Part shown: positions 10,127 to 19,900 of the stretch, piece after piece | Layout of the letters: each line of letters opens with the position of its first letter | Numbering within the stretch: the first letter of the stretch is position 1 | Assembly: GCF_900010725.2 (NCBI RefSeq) | Contig: NZ_LR734871.1 | Coordinates: 159,881-208,934, forward strand | Direction: 5' to 3' | Origin: Planktothrix serta PCC 8927 | Lineage (GTDB): Bacteria; Cyanobacteriota; Cyanobacteriia; Cyanobacteriales; Microcoleaceae | Length of the DNA: 49,054 nt | Translations under genes and position numbers: made by a program | The notes under the pieces: model-generated | Seen by the model: only the letters and a program-made list of their open reading frames with translations | Databases searched by the model: none | What the model was told of the DNA's origin: nothing

Positions 10127-11398
10127 TTATAATAATTTTTGAGCATAAGCGATCGCTTCTTCAAGCGTTGTTATTTTTCCTTCAATTTGTCCTAACTGAA
10201 TCTCTAATAAAAGTTGTCCAATTTTTGGACTTTGACGTAAATTTAACGCTTCCATTAATTCATTTCCAGTTAATAATAATTTAGGGTGAGCGATAGGATC
10301 AGTGGGGTTAAGATAACGATTAATTAAAGGGGAAAGACTCTCTAAGGAAAACCCATCGGCTATTGCACTCACAATTAAAGCCGGAAATAATAATCCTAAC
10401 TCTTGGAATAAAAAATATTGTTCTCTTAGGGATAAATCTCTAGTTTTCAATAACTCCAATTGAGATAAGCCTTTTAAAATTGCTAAAGCACTTTTTAATT
10501 CTATTTTACTAAATTTTAACTGTAATAATTCTGCTTCAGCTAAGGAAGTATTCTGATTTAATAAACAAGTTAATTTAGCTATTGATAAACGAGATATTTT
10601 TAAAGTATCCCGTAATTCTTGAGATAATTCAACCCATAATTGAGGGTAAATTTCTGCTAATTTTATGGCGGATACATCTATTTGTGATAATCGCTGAAAC
10701 TGCTGATTTGCACTTTTAAACCAGGGAGAAATTAAACCCGTTTCCCAAGCTTGTTGGATCAAAGGGATTGCATTTTCTGTATTTAATAAATAGACTAACT
10801 CGGTGCGAATACGTTCAACGGCAACCCGACTCAACAACGGTGCAAATTCTTGAATGGCGGCTTGGGTTTGACCTTCGATTTCAAATTCTAATTGGGCGGC
10901 TTGACGATATCCCCTTAATAACCGTAAAGGGTCATCTTGTAAATTTTCAGGAGAAATCATTTTAATTAAACGCCGTTGTAAATCCTCTTGACCGTTGTTA
11001 AGATCAATAAAGGTTTGTGTAAACGGATCAAAAGCGATCGCATTAATCGTAAAATCCCGTCGGCGTAAATCCTGTTCTAAACTATTTCCTTGGGCTTGAG
11101 CAAAGTCAACCGTTACCTGGTCAAAAACAACCCGTGCAATCTGCCGTTGAGCATCCAACAAAACAAACCCAGCGTCATAATATTGAGCCAGGGTTCGCGC
11201 CGTTTTCACCGCATCCTGTAACAGCACAAAATCTAAATCTAAAACGGTTACAGTGCGACCGATTAACCCATCTCGAACTGCACCCCCGACTAAATAAGCA
11301 GGTTGAGGCAAATCACTCAGTTCAAACGGCCAACTGGCGGGAGAGAAGACATCGGCTAAAGCTTCAGGCATTGCAACAAAAATCAATGAGATTGTCAA
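10127..11398 (-). CDS. cca: CCA-adding enzyme / poly(A) polymerase family nucleotidyltransferase
   Basis: Class II tRNA nucleotidyltransferase fold, 423 aa. The family matures or repairs the 3' CCA of tRNAs, or adds poly(A); cyanobacteria may split C- and A-adding work between paralogues. Visible motifs are GGAVRD (38-43), the catalytic DLD (54-56) and RRDFTINAIA, followed by an alpha-helical tail. An alternative start at Met10 (MPEALADVF) would drop nine hydrophobic residues and may be the true one. The gene stands alone on the minus strand, convergent with the giant gene. The family is secure; the exact base specificity cannot be read by eye. The tRNA-Gly in this window has no encoded CCA, so such an enzyme is needed. 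Confidence 0.88.
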   Translation of the reverse strand: MTISLIFVAMPEALADVFSPASWPFELSDLPQPAYLVGGAVRDGLIGRTVTVLDLDFVLLQDAVKTARTLAQYYDAGFVLLDAQRQIARVVFDQVTVDFAQAQGNSLEQDLRRRDFTINAIAFDPFTQTFIDLNNGQEDLQRRLIKMISPENLQDDPLRLLRGYRQAAQLEFEIEGQTQAAIQEFAPLLSRVAVERIRTELVYLLNTENAIPLIQQAWETGLISPWFKSANQQFQRLSQIDVSAIKLAEIYPQLWVELSQELRDTLKISRLSIAKLTCLLNQNTSLAEAELLQLKFSKIELKSALAILKGLSQLELLKTRDLSLREQYFLFQELGLLFPALIVSAIADGFSLESLSPLINRYLNPTDPIAHPKLLLTGNELMEALNLRQSPKIGQLLLEIQLGQIEGKITTLEEAIAYAQKLL

Positions 11399-11480
11399 GC
11401 AGGTTAAGGCCTACCTAAGTTAAATTAACATCAAAGGGATGGACAAGTTTCACCCTTGGCAATCACCGAGGAATCAAATT

Positions 11481-11732
11481 ATGTGTATTTGTGTGAATTG
11501 TCATTATGTTGATCGCTGTACCACCTACCACGCCGTAGAAATACAGCATGAAGAACGCCATTTGACCGAAAACCCCACCTTTGAACCCACCGAACCCACC
11601 ATTAACGTCAATATCCGCACCCCTAATGACCATGAAATCGAAATGGAATGGGATGTAGTCGGATGTTTGAGTTTTAAAGAAGAAAAGGGTAAATGGGCAA
11701 AATTAAGACCAGGGGAATTAGTTCCGACTTAA
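11481..11732 (+). CDS. ycf34: Ycf34 family iron-sulfur protein
   Basis: Small 83-aa protein beginning MCICVNCHYVDRC, with the conserved N-terminal cysteines (C2, C4, C7, C13) of Ycf34. This family is found in cyanobacteria and red-lineage plastids and has been reported to bind an Fe-S cluster and affect photosynthetic complexes. The frame is open from 11439, but the family starts at this Met, and GAGGAA lies 7 bases before the ATG at 11481, so I use that start. It is followed by heptamer repeats, not by an obvious terminator. Confidence 0.88.
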   Translation: MCICVNCHYVDRCTTYHAVEIQHEERHLTENPTFEPTEPTINVNIRTPNDHEIEMEWDVVGCLSFKEEKGKWAKLRPGELVPT

Positions 11733-11733
11733 A

Positions 11734-11768
11734 CAGTTATCAGTTATCAGTTATCAGTTATCAGTTAA
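11734..11768. repeat. CAGTTAT heptamer tandem repeat
   Basis: Four exact CAGTTAT units plus a partial fifth, immediately after the ycf34 stop. The same array recurs at 31720-31754. Confidence 0.95.
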
Positions 11769-11795
11769 TGGTTGAGTTTGAACTGTTAGCTTTTT

Positions 11796-11848
11796 CGTAA
11801 TTCGTAATTCGTAATTCGTAATTCCCTGTTCCCTGTTCCCTGTTCCCT
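11796..11848. repeat. CGTAATT and CCCTGTT heptamer tandem repeats
   Basis: Four CGTAATT units run directly into CCCTGTT units, ending 11 bases before the kinase start codon. The same two heptamers, with CCCTGTT reversed as GGGAACA, flank the region at 32173-32427. Confidence 0.95.
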
Positions 11849-11858
11849 TCTATAAAAA

Positions 11859-13601
11859 ATGAGTTATTGTTTTAATCTGAATTGTTCTCATCCACAGAAT
11901 TCTGGTGATAGCAAGTTTTGTCAAAATTGTGGATCTAAATTGTTGTTGAGTTCTGTTTCTGATGATGCTGAGTCGGTAATTTATCGAGGAATTCAATTAA
12001 TCGGACAGGGGGGATTTGGTCGGACATTTTTAGCGGTTGAGGAGAGTCAACCGTTAAAACCCTATTGTGTGATTAAACAATTTTTACCCCAAGGTCGTAG
12101 TGCTGTCAAAGCTACAGAATTGTTTCAACAAGAAGCGCAACAATTACAAAATTTGGGTCAACATTCCCAAATTCCTAAAGGTTTAGCCTATTTTGCCCAA
12201 GAGGGCTATCAATATTTAGTTCAAGAATTTATTGAAGGTAAAAACTTAGCCCAAGAATTGCAAGAAAAAGGAGTTTTTAATGAAGACAAAATATTGTTTA
12301 TTTTAAAAGACTTATTACCTGTTTTGCAGTTTATTCATGAACGAAAAGTCATTCACCGAGATATTAAACCAGAAAATATTATTCGTCGATTTAATACCAA
12401 AAAACCCATCGGAAATTTAGTTCTAGTGGATTTTGGGGCAGCTAAATTAGTTACAGGCGGGATGCTTCCTAAAACGGGAACAATTATTGGTAGTGCTGCT
12501 TTTACTGCCCCCGAACAATTAATGGGAAAAGCGGTTTTTTCGAGTGATTTATATAGTTTAGGGGTGACTTGTATTCATTTATTGACAAGTATTCCTCCCT
12601 TTGATTTATTTGATAGTACAGAAGGAACTTGGGTTTGGCGAGATTATTTGAAAGCTCCTATCAGTGATCAACTCGGACATATTTTAGATAAAATGTTGCA
12701 GAATGGAACCCGTCATCGTTACCATTCGGCGGCGGCAATTTTACAACAAATTAATCCTAAACCCGATTATGTTCAGGTAATGCCGGGATTAACCCTTAAT
12801 CCTGAAATTGGGTTTCAAGCTTTACCTGAACAGAAGGAAATTATTCCTCCTGCTCCTCCTGTTTCTATTGCTTGTGAATCAACGGTTAATTCACAACCTA
12901 TTGCTGAAGTTTCTCCAGCAAAACCTCTGGATAAAATTAACCAAATTCAAGACATTTTGCAAACCCGTTTAGAGAAGTATGGGATTCTTCAGGTACAGGT
13001 CAATCAAACCCAAAGACAGCAGTTAACAATTGTTTTAAATCGAGATGAAAATCGACAAATTAAATATAAAGAATTGCTGCCTATTATTGGTTATGAATTA
13101 ACTAATTTCCAAATCAATAATATTGAGAAAGTTAAACTTTTAGGACGGCTCAATAATCGAGGGGTTCCTGAGTGGCAATCTTCGTTGAAAATAGATCGAA
13201 AAACTCAGTTAAAAAACAAAATTATTCGCTTTCAAAATAATTCTTTTATTTTCCATTTAGAGCAACTCAAATCTCCCCAGTTTTGGATTCACCAAATTCA
13301 AAGGCGAGAGTTCTGGCTAGATGGATTAATGATAGCGATGATTGTGTTTATCTTTACCGATAAAATTATTATCTTCAAACCGATAATAGCATTATTGATT
13401 GCCGCAGGATTTTGGGGCGTTAAACATCAAGTCAATCGCCGGAATACTTTAAACATCAATCAACTCTTTGCCACCATTACCACCCTATTTTTGATGTTTG
13501 GCTGGTTACACTTAAGGATTTGGGTGGAGGGATCATTTGGTATAATCTTAGCGGGCTTGTTTATTTCCATGCCCATCTTTTTTTCCCGTCATCCCTCTTA
13601 A
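11859..13601 (+). CDS. Zinc-ribbon serine/threonine protein kinase, membrane anchored
   Basis: Hanks-type kinase of 580 aa. The N-terminus is a zinc ribbon (C4, C9, C21, C24). The kinase domain follows with the glycine loop GQGGFGRTF (49-57), Lys73 in VIKQF, catalytic D168 in HRDIKPEN and D191 of DFGAAK. After a Pro-rich linker (about 300-360) there is a small alpha/beta segment (about 365-440), and the C-terminus has several hydrophobic helices (about 483-575) that should anchor it in the membrane with the kinase inside the cell. This is a common cyanobacterial architecture of unknown substrate. Heptamer repeats abut the start codon and no Shine-Dalgarno is visible. tsaB begins 16 bases after its stop. 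Confidence 0.9.
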   Translation: MSYCFNLNCSHPQNSGDSKFCQNCGSKLLLSSVSDDAESVIYRGIQLIGQGGFGRTFLAVEESQPLKPYCVIKQFLPQGRSAVKATELFQQEAQQLQNLGQHSQIPKGLAYFAQEGYQYLVQEFIEGKNLAQELQEKGVFNEDKILFILKDLLPVLQFIHERKVIHRDIKPENIIRRFNTKKPIGNLVLVDFGAAKLVTGGMLPKTGTIIGSAAFTAPEQLMGKAVFSSDLYSLGVTCIHLLTSIPPFDLFDSTEGTWVWRDYLKAPISDQLGHILDKMLQNGTRHRYHSAAAILQQINPKPDYVQVMPGLTLNPEIGFQALPEQKEIIPPAPPVSIACESTVNSQPIAEVSPAKPLDKINQIQDILQTRLEKYGILQVQVNQTQRQQLTIVLNRDENRQIKYKELLPIIGYELTNFQINNIEKVKLLGRLNNRGVPEWQSSLKIDRKTQLKNKIIRFQNNSFIFHLEQLKSPQFWIHQIQRREFWLDGLMIAMIVFIFTDKIIIFKPIIALLIAAGFWGVKHQVNRRNTLNINQLFATITTLFLMFGWLHLRIWVEGSFGIILAGLFISMPIFFSRHPS

Positions 13602-13617
13602 CCTGAGTTTAAATAAC

Positions 13618-14280
13618 GTGCAGTCAATTTCCTCCCAACCTCGTTATGGTTTAGCCATTCATACCAGTAGTCCTGATTTGGGATTAGCAATTAGTAATTT
13701 TCAGGACGTTCATCGCTGTCAATCTTGGGCTTTGGGGCGGGATTTATCCACCCAATTGCATCAATATTTATCAGAGTTTATTCAACCTCAAACTTGGTCA
13801 GATTTGGGCTGGATTGCGGTTGCTAAAGGGCCAGGAAGTTTTACCGGAACTCGCATTGGGGTTGTCACCGCCCGAACTTTAGCCCAACAGTTAAATATTC
13901 CTGTGTTTGCCATTTCTACTTTAGCCGCGATCGCTTACAAAGAACAGTTTAAATTGATACAAAATCAGGATGAAAATTCAGTCATTGCCTTAGAAATGCG
14001 GGCGCAACGAGGTCAACTTTTTGTCGCAATTTATGGTAGAAATAAAGACACCCCTTTCGAGTTAATTCCCCGATTAGCGGATAGCGTCATGTCCCCTCAA
14101 CAGTGGGCACAAACCTTAGCCTCTTGGCAAACTCCCTATCATCAGGTACAGATAGAAGCAGGGTTAGGAGAAACTGCAATGCAATTACTGGAATTAGGGC
14201 ATTTAGACTGGAAATTGGGAAAACAACCCCACTGGTCAGAAGCCTTACCCTATTATGGACAGCACCCGGTAGAACTCTAA
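13618..14280 (+). CDS. tsaB: tRNA threonylcarbamoyladenosine biosynthesis protein TsaB
   Basis: TsaB/YeaZ homologue, 220 aa, a non-catalytic ASKHA-fold partner of TsaD in making t6A37 on ANN-decoding tRNAs. Recognisable features are the N-terminal AIHTSSPDLGLAI strand-turn, the KGPGSFTGTRIG motif and the following TARTLAQQL helix. Length is normal for the family. The start is a GTG 16 bases after the kinase gene, so the two are probably co-transcribed. The ATG alternatives are too far in to preserve the fold. Confidence 0.9.
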   Translation: MQSISSQPRYGLAIHTSSPDLGLAISNFQDVHRCQSWALGRDLSTQLHQYLSEFIQPQTWSDLGWIAVAKGPGSFTGTRIGVVTARTLAQQLNIPVFAISTLAAIAYKEQFKLIQNQDENSVIALEMRAQRGQLFVAIYGRNKDTPFELIPRLADSVMSPQQWAQTLASWQTPYHQVQIEAGLGETAMQLLELGHLDWKLGKQPHWSEALPYYGQHPVEL

Positions 14281-14475
14281 GAAAATTATTTTCCCTAAAA
14301 TCAAGGCTTCACTTCCTTAATCAAACGCTAATGAATTAATAACCATTCATTGTTAAAGTTAAGGCAAGGTTTTTTCTTAGATCGGGAGTTCATCGGTTAG
14401 GAAATCAGGCTATTATTCTTTTGATAATAGATGGCATCCTGAAGTTTTCTTAATTCAGTAAAATGACAAGATTTG

Positions 14476-15432
14476 ATGTTTGGTAAGATATTTTATCCTG
14501 AGTATTTTATGGTTTTTATGACAGGTTTTTCTTGGAAATTAGAAGCAGCTAATCTATTTCTTCAAACTCCAACGCCCCCTCCAGTAGATGCCCCAATTAA
14601 TATATTAGAGGCGTTTCTTTTAGGATTAATTCAAGGGGTGACGGAATTTTTACCCATTAGCAGTACCGCCCATTTAAAAGTAATTCCGGTGATGTTAGGT
14701 TGGGGAGATCCGGGTATTGCGTTTACGGCGATTATTCAGTTAGGTAGTATTGCGGCAGTAATTTGGTTTTTTTGGCAGGATTTAGCTCAAGTTACCCTAG
14801 GATCATGGCGAGCTATTCAAAAAAAAGATTATGATTCTGTAGACTTTCGTTTAGCTTTAGCAATTGCTTTAGGAACGATTCCAATTGTATTTTTTGGGCT
14901 TTTAATTAAACTTTTTATTCCTGATTATGATAATTCTCCATTGCGGAGTATGGTAGTAATTGGATTCGCTTCTATTGGGATGGCATTCTTATTAGGATTA
15001 GCCGAAAAAATAGGAACTAGAAAACGAGATTTTGAACAGCTAAAAGTCCGAGATGGGATATTAATGGGATTAGCCGAAGCCTTAGCCTTAATTCCCGGAG
15101 TATCTCGATCTGGATCTACCATTACGGCTGGATTATTTATCGGTTTAGAACGAGCAACGGCCGCCCGCTTTTCTTTTCTATTAGGAATTCCAGCGATTAC
15201 TTTAGCCGGAATTGTAGAATTAAAAACCCTATTGATCGATGATATTGGAAATATACAAATCCTACCTCTCCTCGTGGGTTTAATTTCTTCCGCAATTTTT
15301 TCCTATTTATCAATTGCTTGGTTAATTCGTTATTTACAAAGAAAAAGCACTTGGATTTTTGTCTGGTATCGTCTCGCCTTTGGAGTTGCTATTCTAGCCG
15401 CAGTCTGGGGGGGTGCGTTAAAAAATATTTAG
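14476..15432 (+). CDS. uppP: Undecaprenyl-diphosphate phosphatase UppP (BacA)
   Basis: Integral membrane phosphatase that recycles undecaprenyl diphosphate for peptidoglycan and O-antigen synthesis. The two signature regions are present: GVTEFLPISSTAHL and PGVSRSGSTITAGL, with the catalytic Glu/Ser and Arg/Ser clusters. There are about eight hydrophobic segments. The N-terminus carries about 35 extra residues before ILEAFLLGLIQG. In-frame ATGs at 14476, 14509 and 14518 are all possible and none has a convincing Shine-Dalgarno; I give the longest ATG form. Confidence 0.9.
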   Translation: MFGKIFYPEYFMVFMTGFSWKLEAANLFLQTPTPPPVDAPINILEAFLLGLIQGVTEFLPISSTAHLKVIPVMLGWGDPGIAFTAIIQLGSIAAVIWFFWQDLAQVTLGSWRAIQKKDYDSVDFRLALAIALGTIPIVFFGLLIKLFIPDYDNSPLRSMVVIGFASIGMAFLLGLAEKIGTRKRDFEQLKVRDGILMGLAEALALIPGVSRSGSTITAGLFIGLERATAARFSFLLGIPAITLAGIVELKTLLIDDIGNIQILPLLVGLISSAIFSYLSIAWLIRYLQRKSTWIFVWYRLAFGVAILAAVWGGALKNI

Positions 15433-15447
15433 AATTATAATCCTATA

Positions 15448-15475
15448 GTAGAGACGTGCCACGGCGCGTCTCTAC
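15448..15475. repeat. GTAGAGACG-family hairpin
   Basis: GTAGAGACGTGCC pairs with GGCGCGTCTCTAC (one G-U, two-base loop), 13 bp in all. It lies 16 bases after uppP and 33 before the radical-SAM gene. The family is shared with 1079-1102 and 10007-10046. Confidence 0.85.
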
Positions 15476-15508
15476 GGAGTCTATGATTGTTAATATTTAA
15501 TTCCTCCT

Positions 15509-16837
15509 ATGATTCATCCTGCTAAAATTACAACGGTATTACCCGACTCTCTCGCGGAAGAAATTGGCTTTGAAGCGGGAGATGCGATTATTTCGATTAA
15601 CGGACAACAACCTCGTGATTTAATTGATTATCAATTTTTATGCGCCGATGAAATCTTAGAATTAGAAGTTTTAGATCGTTACGGAAAAACTCATCAAGTC
15701 GAAATTGAAAAAGATTATGATCAAGATTTAGGATTAGAGTTTGAATCCGCTTTATTTGATGGATTAATACAATGTAATAATCGCTGTCCGTTTTGTTTTA
15801 TTGATCAACAACCCCCCGGAAAACGGGAAACCCTTTATTTAAAAGATGATGATTATCGCTTGAGCTTTTTGTATGGTTCCTATTTAACCTTAACCAATTT
15901 ATCTCAACGAGAATGGGATAGAATTGCTCAAATGCGTCTTTCTCCTCTGTATATTTCCGTTCACGCCACCGAACCAGAGATCAGAATTCAATTATTAAAA
16001 AATCCCCGCGCCGGACAAATATTAGATCAGTTAAAATGGTTTAAAAAGAACCGTTTACAAATTCATGCTCAAGTGGTAGTTTGTCCGGGAATTAATGATG
16101 GTCAACACCTAGAACAAACCCTCTTAGATTTAGCTCAATTTCATCGCGGAAGAATCCCTACCGTTGCTTCCGTTGCGGTTGTTCCCGTAGGGTTAACTCG
16201 CTTTCGTCCCTCTGAAGATGAATTAATCCCGGTTACTCCTAAAAAAGCGCAAGAAATTATTACTCAAGTTCAGAATTTACAACAAAAATTTCAACAAGAA
16301 TTCGGATCAAATTGTGTTTGGATTGCGGATGAACTGTTTTTAATTGCAGGTGCAGAATTACCTCCCGAATCCCATTATCAAGATTATCCTCAAATTGGCA
16401 ATGGAGTCGGTTCTATTCGCAAATTTATTAAAGAATTTGAACAAACCGTCAAAGAATACCCGACTCAATTTTGTTCTACTCCCCGTCAGTTCACTTGGGT
16501 TATGGGAAATGCCGTTGAAAAAGCCTTTAAACCCCTCGTAAAATCTTTAAATGATATTTCAGGACTAAAGGTTAATATGGTAGCCTTAGCGAGTCAATAT
16601 TGGGGTCAAGAGATTACGGTTACAGGTCTATTAACCGGACAAGATTTGCTCCAAGAATTAACAGGAAAAATGTTAGGAGATGGGATCTTATTACCCTCGG
16701 TGATGTTAAAACAAGGGGAACCTGTGTTTCTGGATGATATGACGGTGGCGGAACTTTCCGAACAACTTCAGGTTCCTATTTTTCCGGTGAGTAATGTTGA
16801 AGAATTAATCTCAATTGTGATCAAAGATTCAGATTAA
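15509..16837 (+). CDS. PDZ/radical-SAM-type Fe-S protein, DUF512 (TIGR03279) family
   Basis: Cyanobacteria-wide protein of 442 aa and unproven function. It has an N-terminal PDZ-like domain (about 5-70; DSLAEEIGFEAGDAIISINGQ) and then a radical-SAM-like cysteine motif CNNRCPFC (C89, C93, C96). The C-terminal half is the DUF512 region (FTWVMGNAVEKAF, VTGLLTGQDLL, LPSVMLKQGEPVFLDDMT). Family knowledge suggests an Fe-S oxidoreductase; the substrate is not known. It stands alone, between a repeat hairpin and the large sensor kinase. Confidence 0.85.
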   Translation: MIHPAKITTVLPDSLAEEIGFEAGDAIISINGQQPRDLIDYQFLCADEILELEVLDRYGKTHQVEIEKDYDQDLGLEFESALFDGLIQCNNRCPFCFIDQQPPGKRETLYLKDDDYRLSFLYGSYLTLTNLSQREWDRIAQMRLSPLYISVHATEPEIRIQLLKNPRAGQILDQLKWFKKNRLQIHAQVVVCPGINDGQHLEQTLLDLAQFHRGRIPTVASVAVVPVGLTRFRPSEDELIPVTPKKAQEIITQVQNLQQKFQQEFGSNCVWIADELFLIAGAELPPESHYQDYPQIGNGVGSIRKFIKEFEQTVKEYPTQFCSTPRQFTWVMGNAVEKAFKPLVKSLNDISGLKVNMVALASQYWGQEITVTGLLTGQDLLQELTGKMLGDGILLPSVMLKQGEPVFLDDMTVAELSEQLQVPIFPVSNVEELISIVIKDSD

Positions 16838-16874
16838 TTTGTACAGGCGCGATAGAGCATCTTTCGACACAGAC

Positions 16875-16906
16875 TTGCGGCTTGCTATAACTGATAGATA
16901 TATAAT
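16875..16906 (+). promoter_or_regulatory. Possible promoter of the kinase-cyclase operon
   Basis: A perfect TATAAT at 16901-16906 lies 37 bases before the kinase start codon. The best -35-like hexamer (TTGCGG, 16875-16880) is 20 bases upstream, which is too far for a good sigma-70 promoter, so the upstream part is doubtful. Confidence 0.35.
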
Positions 16907-16942
16907 GATCAAATCCTTTTTTTTAGAGGGGACGAAGGCACT

Positions 16943-19900
16943 ATGGTATTCTCAGAGGAAATTATATTTCCTGTTTGTAGCGACTGTATTGAGCGTGATT
17001 TTTTGATTGTTTCTCCTGATACTTCTCTGCTGAATGTTGTTCAACAGATTGCTCAAAGCCAGAGGGAAGTCACGGATATTGAATTAAAACTTAACCTTAA
17101 ATCACAGCATCCCAGTTGTGTTTTGGTGTTAGAAAATCAAAAGTTAGTGGGTTTACTAACAGAACGAGACTGTGTGAAACTGGTAACTCAGGGGAAATTT
17201 TTTGATAATACCCCAGTTTCCGAGGTGATGACTCGGCGATTAATTACCTGTTCCGAAAAGGATATTCAAGACCCTTTACAGGTGATTTCAATTCTACATC
17301 AACATCAGATTCGTCATTTACCGATTCTTAACGAAGCCGGACAACCGATAGGAATTGTCACCCCTCATAGTATTCGCGGTGTGTTGCAACCGGCTGATAT
17401 TCTTAAGTATCGCTCCCTTCAAGAAGTGATGGTTAAAACGGTGATTGTGGGAGCACCAAAAACAAGTGTATTAAAGTTAGCACAACTGATGACGAAACAT
17501 CAAGTAAGTTGTGTGGTGATTGCAGAAAAAATGACGGCTGAAAAAATTCGCCCTTTGGGAATTATAACAGAACAAGATATCCTCAAACTCCAAGCTTGGC
17601 AACGTAATTTGAGCAAGTTAAAAGCCGAACAAGTGATGAGTAATCCGTTATTATTTATTACTCCTAACGCTTCTCTTTGGGATGCTCACCAAGCCATGCA
17701 ACAAAACAAAGTTCGGCGGTTAGTGGTAGCAGATGAGCAAGGATATTTAGCGGGATTAGTCACTCAAACTACGATTTTACAAGCCATTGATTTGAAGGAG
17801 TTGCAAGAGATTATTTCAGGATTGCAGCAAAAAGTTAAACATCTTGAAAACGAAAAAATTAATCTTTTAAACAGTCTTAATTCTAATTTAAAACAAGAAG
17901 TTAAAATCCATACAACTAAATTGAAAGAACAAAGCCAACGACATCAACTGTTAACAGATATAGCTTTACGAATTCGTTCCTCTTTAAGTTTAGACCTAAT
18001 TTTAAATACAACGGTGACAGAAGTTTGTCAATTGTTGGAATGCGATCGCGTGATTATTGAACAATTTGAAGCGGATGGCAGTCGAAAAATGATTGTTGAA
18101 GCCGTGGAAAACGGGGAAGGGTCAATCCTCAATTCTGGGATGATCAATCACAATTTTTCCTCAGATTTAGTGGTGCAAATTCGATTAGAAGACCATTTAT
18201 GGGGATTATTAATTGCTCATAATTGCAGTAGAAATCACCACTGGGAACCGGAAGAAATAGAATTTTTAGAAAATTTATCGGTTCATGTTGCTTTGGCGAT
18301 TCAACAAGCGACTCTACTAGATCAAATTCAAAGGTCTAATCGAGAATTGGAAGCTAAAGTTCAAGAAAGAACGGCTGAATTAGAGCAAGCCAATCAACGT
18401 TTACAACTTGAATTAGAACGAATTAAAACCACCCAAAAGTCATTAAAACAGCAAGAAGAAATTCTCAGTAGTTTTTATAATTCATCCCCGATGATGATGG
18501 GAGTCGTTGAACTGTTTGAAACGGATATTTTACATTTATCCGATAATTCAGCAACGGCTCAATTTTTTAGAAAAACCTCAGAGGAAATTAACCATCAATT
18601 TGCTAGTCAAATATGTGGAAATCCCGACCATATTCAAAATTGGATTAATCATTATCGAGAGAGTCAACGCTTAGGAAAACCCGTACAGTTTGAGTATCAA
18701 TCTGAGCAAAATGAGGGTCAAAAACAATGGTTATCAGTAACGGTTTCTTATATTGGGTTATCAGAACAAAATCGTCCTCGGTTTTCTTATATTGTTGAGG
18801 ATATTAGCGATCGCAAACGTTATGAAGAATCTCTACGACAATATGAACGCATTGTTGAAGCCACTGGAGATGCTCTTTGTTTAGTGGATCAGAACTATAT
18901 TTATCAAGTCGCTAATCCCGCTTACTTGAAATTGGTAAATCGACCCTTAGAAAAGGTGATTGGTCATTCTGTTGCTGAAATTTTAGGGACTGAAGTTTTT
19001 AATTACATCAGCAAACCTCATCTGGATAAATGTTTAACTGGGGAAGTTATTCAAGATGATTCCTGGGTAGATATTCCTGGCGTTGGAAAACGATATTTAA
19101 GACGCACCTATACCCCCTATTTAGATGAACAGAAAACCATTTGTGGAAGTGTTGGCAGTATTAAAAATTTAACGGATTTCAAAGAAGCTGAAAACGCCCT
19201 GAAACACAATGAAGAACTATTCGCTTTAACGGTGCAACACGCTCCTGATGTCTTCGTAATTTATGATTCAGAACGTCGATTTGAGTATGTCAATCAACGA
19301 ACATCGGAATGCACCCAAATTCCCATTGAAAACTTTATCGGTCGTCGAGATGAAGATGTTTATCCCCCGGAAGTTTATTCTAAATATCTGCCCTTACTTG
19401 ATCATGCAATTGCCACAAAAACCGTACAAATTGGAGAATTTACATTACAAATACCGGGGATGGAACCTTATATCGTTGTTATCAAGTACGTTCCCCTTTT
19501 AGATGATAACGGAGAGGTTCAACAAATTTTAGGCATGACCTTTGATATTGGTGATCGCAAACGGATTGAAGAAACCCTACGTCAACGAGAAGAACAGTTA
19601 AAAGCCGTTGCTGATAATATTCCAGGAGCAATTTATACCTATATTAAACGCCCCGATGGATCTGGTTTTTTGGAATATATGAGTGATGGTTGCTTTGAAG
19701 TTTTTGGCTTAACATCTCTGGAATTAATGAACAATCATAAACTTTTAGAAACGGGATTTGATCTCGAAGATCTCCAGGGTCATCGAACCGCAATTTTAAA
19801 CAGTGCAGCCACCCTTACCCCACTGTTTTATGAGTTGCGATATCAGATGCCCCAGGGGGATTTAAAATGGATTGCAGAAGCTTCCCGTCCTGAACGTCGA

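Noticed and set aside
11734-11848. Heptamer arrays as CRISPR or iteron origin
   Set aside because: Units are back to back without spacers, occur at several intergenic sites, and no replication or cas gene is near.
14410-14430. CTATTAT/ATAATAG hairpin between tsaB and uppP
   Set aside because: A weak, AT-only stem without a T run; likely chance in AT-rich DNA.
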